Positions 59,280-64,000 of a stretch of DNA of 64,000 bases are shown in pieces. Below the pieces are notes generated by a model. That model saw nothing but the letters and a program-made list of their open reading frames with translations. It ran no database searches and was not told the DNA's origin. The translations under genes were made by a program, and so were the position numbers. This DNA is from Eonycteris spelaea (lineage: Eukaryota > Chordata > Mammalia > Chiroptera > Pteropodidae), in assembly GCA_003508835.1 (NCBI GenBank), contig PUFA01000068.1, forward strand, positions 1 through 64,000, given 5' to 3'. Every line of letters begins with the position of its first letter. Position 1 is the first letter of the stretch.

Positions 59280-61360
59280 ACACTCCACTTCATATACCAC
59301 TTTTTGTTTTGAAATAATTTTAGATTTTTAGTTCAAAGTTAATAGAAAGAATGCCAATGAACTATTCATCCAGCTTCCCCTAATGTTCATAGATTACATA
59401 CTGAAACTGTATTTATTAAAACTAAGGAATTTACATATGTTGGCATTTACAATTCACAAAAATTTTAAAGGTGAACAAATTCATCCAAAGTGCTACACTT
59501 AAAAGTTGTCTAACTAAAAGCCTGAAATTCTAAATGTCAATGTGTAGACTGGTGTTGGGTTTTGATGATGTTTCCATAAATATATATTTATACCATTAAA
59601 GGACTAGTCTTTACTGTAACATTTATTTTTGTTCCCTCTTTTTAATTGTGCACATAGATACACATACACGAAATAGTACTAACAATAGATGATAAATTTT
59701 TTTGTATTATTGGGTGGAGGAATCATTGGCAGTAATATGCTGATCATATTCATTTTTTCTTTTTTACTGCTTTGAAAATTCCCATAATTTGTATGCCATT
59801 TGCTGTAACTTATCTTCTGATCTACCATTTTCTCAGAGTATATGATTCTAAAATGTGGTTCTATGGTGTGATTGTATATTTTTGCGCATTTGTGGAGAGA
59901 AAGCATGTTACGCAAAGTATATATTAAATGATATACCGGAGGACTTCAAAATATAATGTCAACTTACTGACTCTTCTAAAAATGTGAGCTATATAAACGA
60001 GAAATATGCTTGTGCTACCCAACCAAACTTGGGTTCACTTATTGGGGAGCAAGGAACCAGATGGTACATCAAGAACTGTTGCCATGCAAAGCAAAAATTA
60101 TTTGCAGCAAATAAAATAGCCCACAGGAATAATTTCCAAAGCCATGGTTCCCAGAAACATCTTGTCAAATTAATGCATATTCATGATGGAAATTTTTGCC
60201 ATAGCATATAAGTGGCCCTGCAGTGTTGGCGCAGGCACAGTAGTAGGTCATGCCTCTTCATGCTTCACATATTCAGAAAATGCTGTCCAAACTCCTCCCA
60301 GAGGCAGTTTGAGCTCTTGATCACCTCAAGTTCATAATGGCTGCCTTAACCAGTTTGAGTCAGTTCTAGTTTAGCTCCCTTCAGCGATTTCTGCAGGTTA
60401 CCTGGAAGCCTAACCATTTCCTGGAAAGTATGCTAACAGAGCAGTCAATGGAAAATTTAGAAACTTTTTCAACTTAGCTTGGGTGACACACATAGTAAAA
60501 ATTCAGCAAATATTCATTTGATAGATGAATAAATAAATGCATTATTTTCGGGTTTGTTGTGTACTGGAATAGAGTGACACAAAGCGATTAAGTAACTCAT
60601 ATCTTTTCATTGAATAAGAAAAGTCTGTCCAAATTAACTCACTGTCAAGGTCACTCATGGTATTCTCTAGGAAGAAATAGGGAATGAGGAACATTCATCT
60701 GCTAACATATGGTACAATACACTTTAATTTTTGCATATAGGACTCTATTTCATGTAACGGGAATATAAGAAACTTCAAAAAGAAAGGGATGAGTTTCCCA
60801 AAAATGACACATTCTGCAGGGTGAACAAATAAACACACTCATGAATTTCCATTAGTCCATCAAATAAACCAGTGTAACAAAGTTAACCTTGTGGAGTTTA
60901 ACTGTTGTTCATGTGCAATTCTTGATATATTTCTTGGAAGTTTTCAGAAATATATCATTCTATCATATCAAAATTATACAACTTTGCTTATCTGTGAAGC
61001 ATGGTCAATAGCCTGAAAAGATGGTGGTTTATTATAGTAAAAGCTGATCATTCGGCTTATTTTACCTTAAGGCCTTTAGGAAATTATATTATCAATTTTC
61101 TCCTTTTTTATATCATATATGATTATTATATTCCCTCTATTGTATGCTTTCTTTTTCCTTTAAACTTTCTCATAAGTGATAATTAACAGGTTATTTAAAT
61201 ATAAACTAGGAGCCCTTTGTTCCACAATCATCTTTTTCCTTCAGCCTGATTTAATTGTTTGCAGTGTCACAGTTTATCACTATGGAGATAACTATAATTT
61301 AACAAATATTGAACAGATCAAATAGGAAGAGCATAATTAGAAAGCTGAATTTTGTCTTTT
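59280..61360. other. Unassigned gene-free sequence
   Basis: No gene. The part at 60020-60410 is less AT-rich and may be an old LTR, but no ends were seen. The frame at 59984-60211 lies there and has no known domain. Confidence 0.4.
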
Positions 61361-61565
61361 TGAATGAGTAGCCAAACAATACATATATATTTTAAAATAT
61401 GTAAATATAGTTTAAAAATATTTTTTAAACATTTAAAGTTTATTGAATAAATATATTTTATTTCTGAGTGAATATCCAAGGAATATATTTTAAAAGATTT
61501 ATTTAAATACATCTATAAAAATAAATTTTTAAAACATATAAAATATATATTTTAAAATATGACAT
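61361..61565. other. Extremely AT-rich block
   Basis: Nearly free of G and C, with the palindromic word ATATTTTAAAATAT or close forms at about 61385, 61485 and 61547. It may unwind easily or act as a matrix-attachment-type sequence. No function is shown. Confidence 0.45.
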
Positions 61566-61775
61566 TTGTTACTCTTTCAACTCTTTCACTAAGAGACTTT
61601 TGATCATATGACATTAATATGTATCCAAGTGTACATTTCTCTTTACAGTCTCTTGTATTTTTTTTCAATTAGTGACACAAATCTACTTGTTTAGTAAAAA
61701 TAGTCTTAAAGACTTTTATAATTCTAATTAAAAACAGAAAGTTGACATGTAAGTATGTTTAGAATTGCTTCTTTA
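61566..61775. other. Unassigned sequence
   Basis: Nothing recognised. Confidence 0.4.
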
Positions 61776-61940
61776 CCTGCTGATGCAATATGATATATTG
61801 GAAAGAGAATAGAGAGAAAGAAGACTTGGATTTCAGTGTCAGTGCCACCATTTACTACATTGATTATTTTTGGAACTTTCAGAAAACCTTTTTGTAAATG
61901 AAAATAATGTTGATCTATATAATCTTAGAGACTATCATTC
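61776..61940 (+). mobile_element. MIR/MIR3 SINE
   Basis: GATATATTGGAAAGAGAATA, AGAAGACTTGGATTTCAGTG and CAGTGCCACCATTTACTACA correspond to the MIR 5' half. The 3' half (TTTTTGTAAATGAAAATAAT) is worn. Confidence 0.65.
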
Positions 61941-64000
61941 TCATACATTTCTTGTGTTTTACTTCTAGAATGAGAGAGTAAAAACAAATCAATTCTATTT
62001 CTCCATTTTACTCTGTTTTCTGCCATAGTATATGGTAAATTTCTGTCTGCCTGAGTCCTCAAGTGACCATGTGGATCAGACCACCAATGAACAGATAGGC
62101 TGAGTACTTGTCAAACCCTCTCCAGACATGTAGGGTGAGTAAAAAACAAATCTTTGTTACATGAATTACTGAGATTTTGAATTATGTTTGCTATTTTTTA
62201 TTACAACACTAGTAGTTACTACCTATGGTGTTATGTATCCAAAGAATAGGCTTATAGTTCAATATAAAAAGTACATTTGGTATGTATTTATGCACATCCT
62301 TGGCTCACCTCACTTTTTCTTTCAGTATTCTCAAGAGCTTTTCCTTTCTCCACGTCAGTCTGTGTTGTACATTCCTGGGAAGGAGACTTCTGTTGACTAA
62401 TGGGAAATGCAAGGAATATTATTAGCTTCTTTCACTTGTTGCCCAGTATAGCTATAAAATAAAACATCTTTATATCTATCTTTATCTTTATTTGTCATTA
62501 AAATGTATTTAACTTGCACCTACAGGAAACATTTTAGTCATAAGTTTTATATCTTCCTATTAATTCAAATGTATTATCAAATTATACTCTTTTAACATGA
62601 GATTTTTATTTGATGAATTTGCTCATACCGTGGAAATAATTACTGACAAAACTGAAGTTTTTAATGTGAAATACAATAAGTATTATCATATCTAATGGTT
62701 TGACAAAATAAACATTTTTTTGTAATCATCTTTTAAATAATAGTAAGTTAATATTTAGGTCAGTAGTAACATAAGATCTTATCAATAAAGCTTAATATTC
62801 CTAAGCATTTCAATATACATCCGGAATTTGATTTTTTTTAATGATGTGTCTAATATGATAGAAATAAGCATTTACTAAAATACCATGCTGGAAACACTTT
62901 ACACTGTAAACGATGAATGCAATGGTATTATTAAAAGAGTTTAAACATTAAAGACTTTATTTAAAGATTTGAAAGTGAAGAAAGCAGCCATGGTTAACTC
63001 TCAGTGCTATCTATATTAAAGAAATTGCTGCCTTTTTTTTTTTTTTTTTGCATCAGTGTTTGCAACAATAAGACTGTTATGCTTATCAAGAACCATAGAC
63101 CACCTGATCTTTGTTTTCTAGGAATATCTAGTCAGAAAAAAAAATATCTAGTCAGAAAAAATATCTAGTTCAGAATGCAGGATTCCTCATATGTCTAATT
63201 TCAGTGACTGTTTTACAAACTTCTTTCTGAATTCTCCCTTTTGGAACAGAATTAATGCTTCTATTTACTTCTTAATAAATTTTTAATTCGTAACTACTCT
63301 CTATTCTCTAAACTTCTTTATTTACTCATCATTTAACAATAATTCTGGAAAATATTGCAAGTGGATTTGGTTGCACGTAATTTAATCATAAGAACACTGT
63401 ACTTAGGGAAGAAAAACTGTTCTTTTTTTTCACTCCCATGGTTTACAGAGTATGCACTCTCGGATTACAGGAGGACTCTAAGAATCTATGTTCCAGTTTT
63501 GCTCAGAATAGTCCTCATGTACACCTGCTTAAGGTATAGCATTTGTCCTAGATTTTTCATTTATTTAATACATATTTATATTCAAGACTTTAGACTGTAA
63601 TAGCAAATAAAGATAAGTAAAAACGATTATTTCAATGAGCCATTCATGTAGAAAAGGTTTTATGTATATATGATAATGTCTAAATATATACATCTTGAAC
63701 TTAAACTAGGTGGACTTGACAAAAAAAAAACATTAGTTTCTAAAAGACAAAAAAAAAAATTCAGAATACTCTATCTGAGATATTGATGGGATTGATCCAT
63801 GTCAAAATTTTTAAAAAGACTTGAGAATTCTGCATGCTAAATCTAGAAGGGAAGAGGAAAGATGATAAATAGGAAATGGTTTCAGAAGATCAACAGTCTT
63901 GCAGACTATGCATGAAACATAGTAAGTAGGAACGCTGTCTGCATAACTTTGGGAGAATCAACGTCTGAAGCGTATGGCTCAGAATTTATAGTTTGGCTTA
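61941..64000. other. Unassigned AT-rich sequence
   Basis: No gene or clear repeat family. It includes a T18 run at 63032-63049 and a small tandem ATATCTAGTCAGAAAAA at about 63124-63168. The frames 62188-62400 and 63355-63600 have no known domain. Confidence 0.45.

Noticed and set aside
60020..60410. Possible old LTR
   Set aside because: No terminal TG/CA pair, target duplication or family match could be seen.

Overview
The window is nuclear DNA of a placental mammal, most likely a laurasiatherian. It is AT-rich and mostly built from old LINE-1, LINE-2 and MIR copies. The L1 3' ends resemble the type common in carnivore, ungulate and bat genomes. No young lineage-marking SINE (Alu, B1/B2, tRNA-Lys CAN/SINEC, BOV, ERE or Ves type) was recognised on reading, so the order is not fixed. 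Family names come from memory of consensus sequences and were not searched.

1-5.3 kb, the only gene. An intronless open reading frame on the minus strand (3650-1455, 731 aa) encodes a MARK-family Ser/Thr kinase of the sperm-motility-kinase (Smok) kind. It has an intact kinase domain and a UBA domain, followed by a Thr/Ala/Pro-rich tail encoded by a 33-bp minisatellite. Past the stop codon lie a long poly-pyrimidine stretch with four copies of a poly(A)-tailed ~70-bp unit, then a frameshifted remnant of the MARK KA1 domain and a poly(A) signal. The whole locus therefore reads as a MARK-derived retrogene cut short before KA1. Upstream are an (ACTAAC)-like array, a 67-bp A-rich minisatellite and a TATA/CCAAT cluster that could be its promoter.

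5.3-19.9 kb. Gene-free. It holds L1 5'-UTR fragments on the plus strand, an L2 3' end, antisense L1 3' segments and microsatellites.

19.9-30.1 kb. A nearly full-length antisense L1 is split by a second antisense L1 that has lost most of ORF2. Short diverged flanks that look like a target-site duplication border the insertion.

30.1-43.9 kb. Unassigned sequence, plus-strand L1 ORF2/3' fragments, L2, MIRs, L1ME-like antisense pieces and another internally deleted antisense L1 (40.46-42.80 kb).

44.0-44.5 kb. A clean 426-bp solo LTR of betaretrovirus/ERVK type with a perfect 6-bp target duplication, inserted in an older L1 3' end.

44.5-64 kb. Gene-free. It holds MIRs, an older LTR-like segment, a palindromic MITE, an L1 3' fragment, L2 and unassigned DNA. 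One 74-bp sequence (50119-50192) occurs again inverted at 36633-36706 with only four mismatches.

No tRNA, rRNA, CRISPR array or second credible protein-coding gene was found.
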